A DNA stretch of 64,000 nucleotides from Balanoglossus misakiensis (Eukaryota; Hemichordata), in contig CM082590.2 of NCBI GenBank assembly GCA_040954595.2, positions 4,092,001 to 4,156,000 on the forward strand. The letters are read 5' to 3'. Each line of letters begins with the position of its first letter. The first letter of the stretch is position 1. The notes under the pieces were generated by a model that searched no databases, was not told the origin of the DNA, and saw only the letters and a program-made list of their open reading frames with translations. The translations under genes and the position numbers were made by a program. Shown here piece after piece: positions 46,510-60,229 of this stretch.

Positions 46510-48020
46510 CCCGAGTGGACAGACCTACAATGCACAAAATCAGGGTTGAAAGTGTTCACGGTTTGATACATGTATTACATATATGAATTCTTTGCCATGA
46601 TACATGTACGTGTGAAACATATATTGTATCATCTCCCTATTTACAATCAGTGTGCCCTCTAAGCCCATATGACGCGCCACTGACTCAACAAACTCACTGG
46701 AGATTCAAGAAAATTATCCACTATACATGAAAAGGTATAGGGCTGACTCAGAGAAAGTGTTCAGAAATCTCGAATATCAATTTTGGAATATTTTGTTTGG
46801 CTCAGGCTGACATTTTTTACTTGTGGGATGAGGCAACAGCATAAGAATACCGTATAGCATGAAGTAAAAAGTGTCAAGGTACCCTACATTTGATTTGAAT
46901 CAGATTGTGATAATAGATAATTTTTACTATTTGACAAATTGACTTACCCATGTTGCATCATCATTATCTGTGTTCCTTCACCACAGTTGATCAGATAACG
47001 GTAACTAGAACAACAAAATATACGTATCATGTGTCAAATCCCTGTTTTATAGTCTTTGAAAAACTATCACAAGGGAAGGATATGGTACAATTAGAGTTGC
47101 TACCTATGATTTTTTGGTGTGAAAATTGTTTTACAGTTGCATGATGAAGTAAATATGGATGACCCACTTCTTGGGATCATTGCATGATTTAATTGAACTG
47201 TCATTTGCAGTACTTATTTTTGTGACTTTACTCTCTGAAAGTTGATTGTATCAGACATATTATCAGGTTCTCTCTTACTTCTTAGAATCTAGCCGTGTTT
47301 TGTCCACTTTGCATCCAAAACTAATGTCTAGCCTTGTGGATGCCACTGGCCCAATAAAGCCTGATACCCCTTGTTGGGAATTGTGATGTAATTAGTGTCC
47401 CTTTGAAGTCAATTACAGACTTTGTTTTTCAAATGATTGGACAGAGGATATACATGTACACATGTGTAATTAAATTTCAAATTAAATTTTAAATGTAATT
47501 AGCCCTGCCATTACGATAATCTTACACTCTATCAACACTGTTAAAATAATGGGATTTTCCCACCTTTTCCCGCTTGATTCATTGTGGATATGTGTATCTA
47601 TGACAATATGACTGTCAGTGATCCACTGTTTATAAATCCCGACCTGACCTGACCAGGTTGATAAGTATAAGAGAAACTATGTATCGATAATCCATGTTTT
47701 TCTTAATGGCACAATCATCATGCAAATTAGTGAAAACTGTAAATAACCGCCAGAAAAATCATGTTAGTAGGTAATACAAAAAAATATTGTGTCAGTCGAG
47801 AAATGCTAATAATCAAAATGTTGATCACGTCGATAGGAACAGCCATTCAAATTCCATTGATCACCCTCATTGCCATCGGCCACCCCACTTCATAACTCTA
47901 ACCAAATAATGATATAATGATAGTTCCAAATAAAGCCATCAACACCAATTTTGAGATGTTGGTGATATTCTCACGCTGTACCCAATGTGATAACAATGAA
48001 TGCAATGTGGATAGCATTCT
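46510..48020. other. No gene recognised
   Basis: No repeat structure or recognisable exon is seen. It could be intron of a gene containing the hnRNP-like exon, but nothing in the sequence proves it. Confidence 0.5.
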
Positions 48021-48023
48021 ACC

Positions 48024-48290
48024 CACAGGGAGCTCTTCTTCCTTGTTTCTAATGTGTGTGTGTTGATATTGATTAATATAATAAAACAAATCTGTGAAAA
48101 TATATGTTCACCTTTGTTTGTTGACAAGTTTGGGGTACACATGTATTCAACAGTAAAGGGTTAGACTACACTAACCTGTCTACAAACAATCATGACCATA
48201 TTTGCAAACATACATATTTTTTTCAAACATTTTTAAATTAATCAATCACAACACACACACTTTTACAAACAAGGACGAAGAGCTCCCTGT
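48024..48290. mobile_element. Foldback element with CACAGGGAGCTCTTC arms
   Basis: ACAGGGAGCTCTTCTTCCTT at the left is mirrored near 48270-48290 (AAGGACGAAGAGCTCCCTGT). The arms continue inward through TGTGTGTGTTG and TTGATTAAT, about 50 bp in all. No coding content. Confidence 0.7.
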
Positions 48291-48841
48291 GTTCTACCCA
48301 CAAACGAATCATACTGCAGTGGTCGCCTGATTCAACCAGTAAAGGTCACATGAGGTCATCAATTGTTGTCGGTTTTCTGGTTGACATTTCTCTGAAAACA
48401 CATGTTTTCACGGACTTGACGTTGATATTTTGGCATTTGGTGTGAGTAGTCATGAAGTGTAATGTTTGGAGCATTGCTTGACCCTAGTTACTGTTGTGCG
48501 ATAGGGTGAAATCGTCAGCTGAATTTTATTGTCGATCGTCCATAGGCTCCAGCTTATTATTCGACGTCTGTGTTTCTACCCACACACTAAGTCGTGAAAA
48601 CTATCAGTGATATCTAAAAACCATGGAGGTATCCCCATGCTAAAAATACACAAAATACTGCAATGTTTCAATACTCACTCTGCCAAATCTGTACAGACGA
48701 ATAGTGATGGTTGAGAGTGTAAAGGGGCCTGAACCCATGACTTGCTGAGAAAACAGTTGCTCGCTCCTTGGCTTGGCATGTTTTGGAGAAACATGACACC
48801 GTTCTGGATGTATAACGAACACAGGTCAAGCACTGTCTTAC

Positions 48842-48928
48842 CATAGAACAGGCGACATTGGAGTTGATGACAGAAACACGTGCCATTAAAACAAACTGGC
48901 AGATTCTAGTTTCTAGCCTGCATGCCAT
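48842..48928 (-). CDS. Possible first exon of an unidentified gene
   Basis: The ATG at 48928 opens MACRLETRICQFVLMARVSV and runs 29 codons to a strong donor, ATG|GTAAGACAG, in phase 0. The adjoining 48940-49060 is richer in CpG than the background. No domain is recognisable and the exon has no confirmed partner. It lies upstream of the hnRNP-like exon on the same strand, which may be coincidence. Confidence 0.2.
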
Positions 48929-49489
48929 GTTTACAACGAAGACGTTGTACGGGTCAAAGGCAAAGGGTCGAAGGTCAGCAACAGCGCCCTCTTGGGGTAT
49001 ATTCTGCGGAACTTTTGAAAGTTCCCGATCTCGTATCCTAAGGACGCCAGCAAAATTCCCCACAGCATTTTAATTCTCATTCAAATATGAAAGAAATAAA
49101 ACTAACCAGCTCTGAATTAGTTGGTTTAAAGGGGAGAAATAAACCCGGTGAAGGCTGGTTGGTTTAAAGTGAGTTTGACTATGAATATGACTCGATCGTT
49201 TGAAACTTCATACGACAGGTGAATTAAGTAACACACTATATAGCGCGTATCAACTTTCAAAGGCCATCTCCGAAAATGCTCATTGGAATTTCACAAGAAT
49301 TTCAGAACTAATTCCCAGAATTGCACTCAGAACAGCGGGCATAGCTGGCAAACATACTTATATCAATAACAATGTTTCAAGGACTATTTTGATTAGGCCT
49401 ATATAAGAAATCGTTTTGTAGAATCGGCGGTCAAAACTATAAAACGAAGACTAAGTTTAAGGTAGAGGTCTACTCAAAATCGAAAATAC

Positions 49490-52440
49490 AATCTAATAGA
49501 GAGAAAACTACACACCACTGATAAGTTAAACTTTTATTTTTCTAGAAGCGTCTGAAAGCTTTAATGATGTCAAATATCCAACATTTATGAAAATTGCGCG
49601 AAATATGATGAAATCGCGCGCATCATGCAAGAACTATGACGTCATTCCACACTACGGCAGCCAGAGAAACAAAAAAAATTACAATATTAATAAAATTGCC
49701 TACCTACCTACCCTTTTTTGAAAACCATGTAATCGGAACACATATATTATTTTTCTGTTGCCTAAGAGTGGAAGAGTGATGTTCAAACTTCTTCGACACG
49801 GTGATGATTCTTGCTGCTGTGTTTTGTGAGCGCTGAAGTAGATTTATTGCAGATTGAGGAAGACCAAACAATAACGAATTGCAGTAATCAAGTTTGGTTT
49901 AAAGAACTGTATGAATTAATTTACAACAATCATTAAAGACAGGTACTGAAATATTGATCCGATGCGTCGAAGATGAAAATAAAAACACAAGTTGTAGGGC
50001 CTACTCTCTTGGAGTGAGGAGAAACCCGGCCAAACCCCACCCCTAACCCTAACCTTAACCCTAGGAGTGAGGAGGAACCCTAGCCCTAACCGTATCCCTA
50101 ACCCTAACCCTAGGAGTGAGGAGAAACCCTAACCCTAATTAGGGTCCAAGTGGTCCTCCATGTAACCCGAATTCAAAGGTCTACCAAAAAAAACCATTAT
50201 GTTTTTTAAAGGTTATAAACATTGTAAAAGACAGATTTCAATGAAAATTATTGATTTTAAGTTATTGGAGCTCTAACCCTTGTATATTTCAGGGTGATAA
50301 AATCTCAGGTAACATAGGGGACCAGTTTATCAGTTAAGGTACCTTAAGTGAATTTGTTAAAAGCCTTTTGGTTGACCCTAATAAGTAATCCAGGTGTTAT
50401 TCAATTGTATAAGTGTCCCCTTCTACCCCCCTGCAGGAAAAAAGTGAAAAAATGTTGGTCGAAAAAATGCTGTTAAATTCTTATACTTACTGTGAACTGG
50501 CTGCATCAGAAAAAAAAAAAAAACGAATCTTCACAAGCATGATTTTTGGCATAAAAATAGTTATTTCACCGAATTTTGAAAAACCTTTGGCACGTTTGTA
50601 ATATTTTGGATGCTGATTTATTTTATATTAATTTTTTTTAAATTCATCAAGATTTAGGAATATTATTCAACAAACCTGTTTTGGGGACCACTTTGATGTT
50701 ACCTGTGTATTGTCTATGGGCGAAAATGCGAACTTTCTAATTGCTGCAATATTTCATTGTTTTTAAACATACAGCTGTCAAACTCACATATGTATTAAAG
50801 TTGACATAACAGCTTTCAAAACCAGTTTCAGTTTTAAAATTGAAGGTCGCTAAGTGTGTGAGTTGTAGGTTACAAAATACATACCAAAGGTGAATTTTAA
50901 AATGTTCATGCTTGTTTTGTTCTGAGCACACCAGTTTGTTTATTTCTTAGGCTTTCACTTTGATTGTTCAATATGTTGATTTTTTTGATATACACTTTGC
51001 TTTTTTAAGATTATTTTTTTTATTTTAAGCATTTCAAAGATGAAACTTTGGGTAGACCATTATGAGATGTTAAAGAATATTGAAAAGTTTACACTATTAA
51101 AATTGGACACCATTAAATATTTCAAATAATGCTGCAAATTAGACTGAAATAACTCCCATTGACTTAACATGAATAAAAACAAAGGAATACGTTTTTGGGG
51201 ACACTTGGAGATTTTTCTATGTTGAAAACTCGGCGAAAAACGGGTTGTTTTATGCTTATTCTAACGAATATCTTACAATCCAATATATATTTTTTAAGCT
51301 CAGATTATGGGCTCTCTAACCGCTGAAACCGTTTTTCAAAAATCGTAGAATTGAAACCAGAGAGCCAACGATTACAATTTGTTACGATCGTATTTTGCAC
51401 TCACTTCCGGGTTTCGGCCAATTGCAGACAAATAGTTTTTATAAAAGGCTTCGTCTTATGCTTATTCTAACAATTATCTAACAATCCAATATATGGTTTT
51501 AAAGCTTAGAATCTTGGCTCTCTAACCGCTGAAACCGTTTTTCAAAAATCGTAGAATTGAAACCAGAGAGCCAACGATTACAATTTGTTACGATCGTATT
51601 TTGCACTCACTTCCGGGTTTCGGCCAATTGCAGACAAATAGTTTTTATAAAAGGCTTCGTCTTATGCTTATTCTAACAATTATCTAACAATCCAATATAT
51701 GGTTTTAAAGCTTACAATTTTTTACCTTTTTTCAAAAATCGTAGAATTGAAATCAGGGAGCCAACGATTAAAATGTGTTATGGTCTTTTTTCGTGTGTAG
51801 GGTTAGGTACTTAGGGATTTTGGCGACAGGCAAAATCCTCAGTTTGTTTAGGTTAAGTTTACATCACTTCTGACTCACTTAGAGTGGGCCGATCTTTAAG
51901 GTGTAACGTGTTTTGAAATCGTCAATTACTGCTCTAAAACATATTACAGACCTGAGTTGCTCTCTTTAAGAATAAATTAATATGTTTGCTAAAAATAAAG
52001 TGATGTTTAAGTGATTCTTTTGTTTTTATGCATGTTAAAGAATAGGACAAATTATAATAGTTGTGACCCTATCCTGATTTGTACAATTTAAGTAGCTTGA
52101 GTACTGTTTTTTCAGGATGTATTGACATTTGAATTCTCTATGCTATAGTACATTTTTTTTGAATGTAGACAAGAAGTTATAAAACCGTAATTATGAAAAT
52201 AATGTCAGTGCCCCATATGCTTTACACTGTAGACAACAGGGTGTCATGGGTTAAAATTTTGGAAAGTAAGAAAACATGTTGTTTTATGCTTGTTATTTTC
52301 AGAATGTGTTAAGAACATAATGGGACACTCCATACATTTTTTTAAAGTTGTTACATGTACAGCAATGCCAGTAGCTATTGGGTCAAAATAGGTAATTCAT
52401 ATATCTCACAATGACATTTTTGTTATATTGCCAATTCCAA
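49490..52440. repeat. Composite duplicated unit A: LINE remnant, CCCTAA repeats, AT-rich block
   Basis: Starts AGAGAGAAAACTACACACCA and contains, in order, a degraded LINE fragment (49690-49980), CCCTAACCCTAA runs (50036-50140), an unmatched stretch (50160-50980), and a block beginning CACTTTGCTTTTTTAAGATT (50991). Inside that block are two and a half copies of a roughly 215-bp repeat marked TCTAACCGCTGAAACCGTTT (51290-51780). Unit B at 57901-60200 has the same order. No intact gene. Confidence 0.8.
50036..50140. repeat. Interstitial telomere-type repeats (CCCTAA)n
   Basis: Several short runs of CCCTAACCCTAACC are broken by GGAGTGAGGAGAAACC spacers. The same junction (GAGTGAGGAGAAACCCTAAC) occurs at 58428-58470. 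Two TTAGGG units also occur at 62796-62810 in the opposite orientation. Confidence 0.9.
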
Positions 52441-52879
52441 ATATATGGTCAAGCAGTTACATAAGGTATTAGGGGTGACCATTTACCAATGTGTGCAGCA
52501 ATTTTGGCATTAGCTCTCGCAATTTTTTCTTCAATTTTATATACATTTTTAAGCTGCATAATAAAGCTTATGATGTTTAAAGACATGTTGTCTAGTTTAC
52601 ATCTATAAATATACATATGCACTTGCAATGCTATGAAATTAACAATAATTTTCTCTGTAGGATCGCCAAAACTCATACATAGTTTCAAAGGTGGACAATT
52701 AAGTTTAAGTGGTCCCCCAAACATAAAAAGTAAATTGTATTGTATTGTATTTACCATCTGACATGTAAATTGCAACGTTTGGCTTTATTGTAGGCTATTT
52801 TGGTTGAAGGCAGCGTTCACAAACATCATTGGAGGGGCCATGATTATCAAGAAAAAACATTCTCGTTTTATTCTAACAA

Positions 52880-53174
52880 CACGTTAATGTACATGTGGAT
52901 ATATAGTGAATCAATGTTCGACCACACACAACTTCCATCCCACTTGTATGATATGAGTATGAGAGTAAAAATCTCCCCAAAATGAATAAATGGTAGAGAC
53001 TGATTATTCATTTTGGCGAGTTTTTCACTCTCGTGTCTGCAAGTGGGATGGAAGTTGGGTGTGGTTGAACGTTGATTCACGATATACCCACGTGTAAAAT
53101 AACATAAAGTTAAACAGTGTAGCAAACATAATTGATGGAAAAAGGGCAGCGAGAGAGAGACTTTGTCCCTTTAA
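52880..53174. mobile_element. 5'-truncated copy of the foldback element
   Basis: Both central arms with the CACACAACTTCCATCCCACT phrase are present and the right end is intact (GAGACTTTGTCCCTTTAA). The outermost left arm is lost. Confidence 0.75.
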
Positions 53175-53248
53175 AATAATTGTTTATGAATATTTCTAGT
53201 GTTTATATCCTGTACACCAGATATGAAATCAATATTCTCATCCATGGT

Positions 53249-53341
53249 TTAACCCTTTCACCCCCAGTTCCTATTTAGAGGTCCAAACTTACCATAGAAA
53301 AACAATGGGCGTGGACTGAACCATGGTGGTGAAAGGGTTAA
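53249..53341. mobile_element. Short TTAA-ended element, intact copy
   Basis: This 93-bp element begins TTAACCCTTTCACC and ends GGTGAAAGGGTTAA, a 14-bp perfect terminal inverted repeat. The middle carries ATAGAAAAACAATGGG and TGGACTGAACCATGGTGG. Relatives are at 14284-14375, 43077-43165 and 45930-46509. It is too small to encode anything. Confidence 0.85.
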
Positions 53342-53349
53342 TAGATCCT

Positions 53350-56300
53350 GGAAAATTTACATTATAAAATACTAGCAACAAATTTTGATGACAGTACTGA
53401 TTCTTAAAGATACACATACAATTTATGAAATTTGGCAAGTTTCAAAAAACTGTTCAGTAAGTTCTTATTTTGGGGGATTTAATTTGCACTAATTTGCTTC
53501 ATATGCAAATAAGCATGTTATAAACATGACACTGGTAAATATTCTGTCATATAATATCTCTGAAGGATCAAAATACTGTTATATCAAGGTACATGTGGTA
53601 ATTTCACAAAATATGTAACTAATCAGAAAGGTTCATCAAAAGGCCAATTTTTCTGGTCAAGGTTGAGTTAATTTAATCCTCAATAACACCTGTACTGGCA
53701 ACTACTAGATTAACCTTGATTCTTGGGACCATCAGATAAATGGATATCACCAATGCCTATAACCCAGCTGATGTATTGATTTGGGGCTGGCTATTAACCC
53801 AACCACCCTTACAAAGATATCAATAGAATTCTAAAGCCTAAATGAGTACTTCCATAGAAGTTGATAGATTTTCTATGTAGTTTTATGTCATTTTAATTTT
53901 GGCACATTTTTCTATTGCATTTTATGGAAATGTCAAAATCTAGGTACTGAACTCTATAGAACCAGGGTTTCAACCAAGATGGGGATATGCTACCCTTTGC
54001 CAGAATATTATTTATTTATTTATTTATTTATTTTTTATTTTTTTTTTTTTTTTTTTGGGGGGGGGGGGCACTTTGGTAAGAGGGAATGTAATATCTCCAA
54101 CATGTTAGTCACATCATCAAGTTAAGTGGTGTTGGTTCCCCCTGGCAATGTGCAAGGGGTGCCAACACGTCAAGAGGAGTTGAATCCCCCCATCTCCCAT
54201 CTAGATGAAACACTGTAAGACATGTTTCATTAGGGCAAAAAAAATCAAAAGTGATATTACAATACAATAAAGTCACTGTAGTTCCAAAATGGGGCAACGA
54301 CACAATTATTTTGTTTAATTTTTTTTCCAATCATTGTCAATCTACTACTAATGCATACTCTAGTTGTTCAATAGTTAATAATCGCATGTTTTGGACAAAA
54401 TCTTCATCCTCTGCAGTTATTTTGGCTTAATATTTATGCATTACACTGAGTTGAATTCTGTCTGGCCGGACACAGATAGAAATGTTTGACAAGCAGTGTT
54501 ATCAAAGTGATATGCGCGATAAATTATTTTTTTCTTTGCCTAACTATTGTTGAATTACTTTTCCTCAAACTACAGTTCTTGTAGGAGAAGACTTACAAGT
54601 TCAATAAACTAAACCGTATAATATATACGGTATACCAGTACACAATGTAAATTGAATTGCTCACAGCAAAACAACTGGTAGGTTAAAGACTCTGAGGTCC
54701 ATAAGCTTAGTACAGGTCAAAGGTTAAGGATGTTATTTATTGCAAATGAACAAATACACTGTTATCGATTGCAAAATATTTGCAGGAGAAAGCTTTTGTG
54801 TATGAAGTAGTGTGATAAGACATGAAAAATAGAGACTTTTTCTATTAAGTCACCTCATACTTTTAGCTAGCTGCAACATTTTTTTGCATATTTGCAACTT
54901 TTGTGAAATTATCAGGAAAGTTTTTTTCAAACTGTACTAATATACGCCAATCCAGATGTATGCACTGAAGTATATACAGGTTTTATAAACCCTAAGTATG
55001 TGTGTATGCAAGTTTTAATTGATAAATAATTAAGCCTTTTTTGCATTCTTCAAGACATGTGTGGTCTGGAGTATGTATTTACTGAATTTTGACATCAAAA
55101 AGAGAAAATGTCTCTTAAATTACCTCATATTATAAAAATTCCTGAATGTTAGTGGGATACAGATTAAAATGTGTTCAAAATGTAGTGACAATATTTTGAG
55201 TATTTTTCAGGACCTGTTACATATAAAATTAAGTTGAAAATGTACATATTTAGGCCATGCAGTTATAAAACTCTGAACAAGATAAAGTTAAAAACCTAAA
55301 GTAAACTTTGGTATCCTGTTTTGATCAGGGTTTTACCAGGTACATTGTTGACAAAGTCAACACACTGTCTTGATTTATACTTGTTTTGACCTTCACTGTC
55401 AAAGAAATTTCTCTTATTTGGTTCATGTTAAGGTATTTATGTGCCCTAAAAATCAAAATATTCAACTTTTTTTTCACATTCAACTATTCTTTGTTAAAAA
55501 TGAGAATACAAATGGGGGGGGGGGGGGGGTAACAATGCATGAGAGATTAAACAAATTTGAAATCCAAAATAAGTTTGTCTCATTTGGTTCATGCTTAATA
55601 TACTTATGTACCCTGAAAATAAAACTAGGGGTCACTATGCACAATTTTGTATGGGAGATTGAACTTTTTTTTTCAAATTTAAAATCCAAAATGGCTGCCA
55701 GTGCATGTGTTAAGTCTATGGAGAAAAATTAAATTATGAAAAACAAGGTGGCAAACTTACACCATGATATTTTCTTTGATTTCAAAAAGACTCTTCACAT
55801 ATATACTAAAGAGCTTAAATGTTTAAATTTTGTCATCTGTTCTTGAGGCACATATTACCTTAAAGTTTGTTAGTCCATAGTCCCTTTAGGGTCCTGTTAG
55901 TCTATATCTTTGTCTGGTTATCTGTGAATTTATGATTTCAGTGTAAGTACACAGTACATACTCTTTATCAACCAGGTTAGCAATAAAAACCCGAAGAAAA
56001 GAAATGCTGTTGTTCTGATAACATTATTTTCAAAAGTAGGTTACACATAGTAAAGTTTGTCTGGCTATGATTTATGTAGAAAATGCAAACAAGAAATATC
56101 AACTTCTCAAGATTTTTTGTTTTTCAACAGGTAAAAAAACACAAATAAATTTAGAATATCTTTTCTCTGTAGTTGACCTTACTTTTCTCTGTAATTGACC
56201 ACTATTTAGAGTCAGTTTTCATTTTTTCCTCCAATTTATTCTCTAGAATTCTCTGAGAGTTGCCAAGCAAAACTGAATAACACAGCAAAATTGTCTCAAA

Positions 56301-56480
56301 TTTGAAATTCAAGATGGCCTTAATTAACTCTATGGAGAAAATTATATATTTTTTTTCAAAAGACAATGAAAACAATTTTCTTCTTTGTTTTCAAAAAGAC
56401 TCCCCACATGCATTAATATATCAAAGAATTGACAGGTTTGGAGAACTATAATTTTTTCTGTACAGCTGACCCTGAAGCAT
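53350..56480. other. No gene recognised
   Basis: AT-rich sequence with a TTTA/T-rich tract running into a G-run at 54010-54070 and a G-run at 55514-55531. Open frames are short and lack signatures. Confidence 0.55.
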
Positions 56481-56486
56481 ATTACC

Positions 56487-57230
56487 TTAAGGTGGCATTG
56501 CATGAAACCATCGAGACTTTTTCAGAGGCCTATTTATCATCAAAGACAACGTTAAAACCCCCATAAACCATATATATTCTGGAAGCTGAGTTTTTGAACT
56601 TTTGTTTGAGTTGCAAATATTATTGATCCCCGGAAATGATGGCGATTTTGGGTGAAAAAAAAAACATTTTTTGATATTATGTCATTAAATTTAAATTAGG
56701 TAAAAAAGTTGACCATGCATCATGCATCTTAATATGTCATTCGAAACTAGAGTACACGTGCAAAAAAACGGTAATTTTGTTTTGCGTTATCTGCTTCCAT
56801 TGAGGAGCAACAGCGTTTGAAAGTTAGATTTTTAGTAAAATTTGATCAAATTCACGGTGAGTTGTATTGAATCAGAGTTTATTCCCACCAGGGACACTTT
56901 ATCGACTAACAAAACTAGCGTTTTGTTGGATGGGTCATACACAATCCCCTATTAAAATTTGAGCAAATTCAGCCAACGCAGAGTAAAGCTATTTTCGTCT
57001 GAAGTTGTCAAGAGCAGCGAAAATGCAAACTGAGAAAAACGGCCATTTGCATTGTTGACACCTATTTTTTAAGCTGTGAACTCATTCAGAAAAGTGCTAT
57101 TTTGGGGTGATTATGCACCATTTCCGCCAAGACGTATTAGTCAGGATGTGGGTCAATATAAGGCCTACCGATTTATGTAAAAAAGTAAAATTTGGCAAAA
57201 ATCACAAGTTTTCATGCAATGCCACCTTAA
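56487..57230. mobile_element. TTAA-flanked inverted-repeat element, about 744 bp
   Basis: The left end TTAAGGTGGCATTGCATGAA is matched in reverse complement by the right end (TTCATGCAATGCCACCTTAA). There are no long open frames inside. The TTAA ends are like those of piggyBac-type non-autonomous elements, but the family is not certain. Confidence 0.75.
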
Positions 57231-57900
57231 TTAAGGTCATTTTTCATCTATAAGTAAATAATTACCTTTAATTACCTGTTATTTATCAATGAAATATTAT
57301 GCACACATTTCAATCTACTCGGGAAGTGACTAATTATAACTTCACTAATATTCTGTTGAAATGACAATGATGTATGTAAATTGGAAATTTATCTTGATAG
57401 AATAATTCATAATTAAATAGCATACTATTAATAAAATGAATGTCGTTTTATTTATCATGAACATCTTTTTTAATCTACATAAATTGAATGCTATTAAAAA
57501 AAATAATATAAATTAAGCTGCACTCCCCTAAATATAAAATGGTTTACCCCTAAGTCTAATCTGATGTATAGTGTGGTACAATTTGTGGCAATAAAATGGC
57601 AACCACTTTAGTGTTCAGTGAAAACAGTGTGGGACATATTTATCCACCTGACCAGTATTAGAAACATATTTTTTTTAAGAAATCGTTTTAAGGATGTACG
57701 TGCAGAACATAAACCGGAAAACTGCGCACACTCGTCTTATTCCCATAGGATTACATTTGATAATTGCTAGAAAACAAACTTCTACTCTTGCCATTTTCAT
57801 GAAATTTCACACAAAGCTCAGTCCAGTAAATATAAATTCATTGGTCAAATAAAATATAGGGGTCTACGCGCTCAATGTTGAGATAAATTGCGCTTAAAAA

Positions 57901-60200
57901 TTTGCATTCATTAATAGAGAGAAAACTACATGCCACTGATAAGTTAAACTTTTATTTTTCTAGAAGCGTCCGAAAGCTTTAATGATGTCAAATATAAAAA
58001 AAATTATGAAAATTGTGCGGAATATGATGAAATCGCGCGCGTCATGCAAGAACTATGATGTCATTCCACACTACGGCAGCCAGAGAAACAAAAAAATTAC
58101 AATATTAATAAAATTGCCTACCTACCTACCCTCTTTTGAAAACCATGTAATCGGAACACATATATTATTGTTCTGTTGCCTAAGAGCGGAAGAGTGATGT
58201 TCAAACTTCTTCGACACGGTGATGATTCTTGCTGCTGTATTTTGTGAGCGCTGAAGAAGATTTGTTGCAGATTGAGGAAGACCGAACAGTAACGAATTGC
58301 AGTAATCAAGTTTGGTTGAAAGAACTGCATGAATTAAAGTACAACAATCATTAGAAGACAGGTACTGACGTATTGATCTGATGCGTCGAAGATGAAAAAG
58401 CACAAGTTGTAGGGCCTACTCTCTTGAGTGAGGAGAAACCCTAACCCTAACCCTAGCCCTAACCCTAATTAGGGTCCAACGGGCATTAGGGGACCTGAGA
58501 TTTCGGGCTCTAACCCTACTGCCTTGCCAATGTTTTTTTTACCCCTCCTTTTGATACAATGTAGGTAAACGTGTAAACAACAACAACAACAAATATCAAC
58601 AAAAACAAGTCAACCCTTCCATGTTTTTATAAGGTCGAGTCCCCCAGTGCCCAACTCATGTCTTGTTTGGCCAAAAAAAGAGGGTTAGAGAAAATTGTTT
58701 GGATTTATTTTGTTATCTTTTAGGTTGTTGTTTTTGGTCCCCTGTCTAACCCAGAAAGGCCAAAAAATGCCTTGGTGGGTATATGCAAGTTGCTCCAGAC
58801 GGCAAGTCCAAATTGTGCATGGACGGATTTCTTGGTAGGTACTTTGAACTTGACCTTGAAAAGTTATTGCGGAAAAACCTATTGAAAAAAACATACTTTT
58901 TAGGGTACGCGGTGTCACCCCCTTAATATAGTTGGAAACCACTGAAAATTACAGGATAGATTGATAATAAGTTGTTATAATGTGGTGTGGTGAAAAAATG
59001 TTGAAATTCGAAGGTCAAGGTCAACTTCGCCATTGCTTATAGTTGCTGGTTTACCTATGTCGGATTTCATTATCCTTTGACCTTTGTCCTTGATATTTGG
59101 TACACAAGTAGAGTGTCTATCTATAAACTCTTGACAAAAGTTACATTGAAATATTTTAACGTAAAAGCACTTTTTTGACCATAAAGCAAACTTCTGTAAA
59201 TTAGCTGTAAATTAGCTTTTTTTTAATATACACTTTGCTTTTTTAAGATTATTTTTTTATTTTAAGCATTTCAAAGATGAAACTTTCCAGAAACCATGAT
59301 GAGATGTTCTAGAATATAAAAAAGTTTACACTTTTGAGATTGGACGCCATTAAGTATTCCAAATGTTGTAGCAAAATAGACTGAAATAATGCCCGTAGAC
59401 TTAACATGTATAAAAACAAAAGAATACATTTTTTGGACACTTGGTAATTTTTTTTAATGTATTTGTTTTGTCTTTCTTTAATATATGATATAGAGTAGTA
59501 ATTGCTCTATTCAAAACACTATTTTGTTTAAAGATCTGATTTCATTTAGTCTTTTATTTTAATTTATTCTATTGTAATTATGCATGTTCAAGTATAGGGA
59601 AAATATTCAGTTTTGAGGTTAAGTTTGCATTACTTTTAACACACTTAGGGTTGGCCGATCTTCAAACTGTAACCGGTTTTGAGACCACCAATAACTGCTC
59701 TAAAACATATTGAAGACCGGATGTAAAATCATTAAGAATAAATTTATAGGTGTGGCCACAATAAAGGGATGTAAAAGTAATTATTTCGCTTTAATTGCAT
59801 GTTAAAGAATAGGAAAAAATGATAACATTAGAGACCCTATCATAAAATGTAAAATAAAGGAGCTTAAGAGCTGATTTTTCCAGGAATGATAGACATTTAA
59901 ATTCTCTATTCTGGGGTACCTTAATATCTAAGAAATGTAGACAAGAAGTTATAAAAATATAATTATGAAACAAAATGGTTGTGCCCCATAGGCTTTACTT
60001 TTTAGAAAACAGGGTGTCATAGGTAAAAAATTAGGAAAGTAAGAAAACATGTCATTTAAAGCTTGTTATTTTCAGAGACTGTTAAGAACATGATGGGATA
60101 CTACATACATTTTTTTAAAGTTGTTACATGTACAGCAATGCCAGTAACTATGAATACAAACTAGGTAATTCATAAACCTCATATAGAAATTTTCGCTATA
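57901..60200. repeat. Composite duplicated unit B
   Basis: Repeats the order of unit A: AGAGAGAAAACTACATGCCA start, LINE fragment (58122-58403), a short CCCTAA run (58436-58468), a unit-specific stretch, then CACTTTGCTTTTTTAAGATT (about 59226) and a homologous AT-rich block to about 60200. It lacks the TCTAACCGCTGAAACC copies found in unit A; these reappear at 62480-62780. Confidence 0.8.
58122..58403 (-). pseudogene. LINE (non-LTR retrotransposon) reverse-transcriptase fragment
   Basis: An open frame of 93 codons includes FHLRRIRSIRQYLSSNDCCT, LIHAVLSTKLDYCNSLLFGL and LQRSQNTAARIIT. This is the conserved C-terminal part of the reverse transcriptase of CR1/L2-type LINEs (HLR.IR.YL, H.....LDYCNSLL.GLP, LQ..QN.AAR). 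No upstream polymerase core or endonuclease is present, and after EHHS the frame leaves the family pattern. The copy in unit A (49690-49980) is the same fragment with more frame breaks. Confidence 0.8.
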
Positions 60201-60229
60201 TTGCTGCCTTATTTTTGGCACACCTGTTT

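Noticed and set aside
55370-55732. 120-codon plus-strand frame
   Set aside because: It crosses a G-run and AT-rich sequence, has no recognisable motif, and lies in DNA with no exon-like features.
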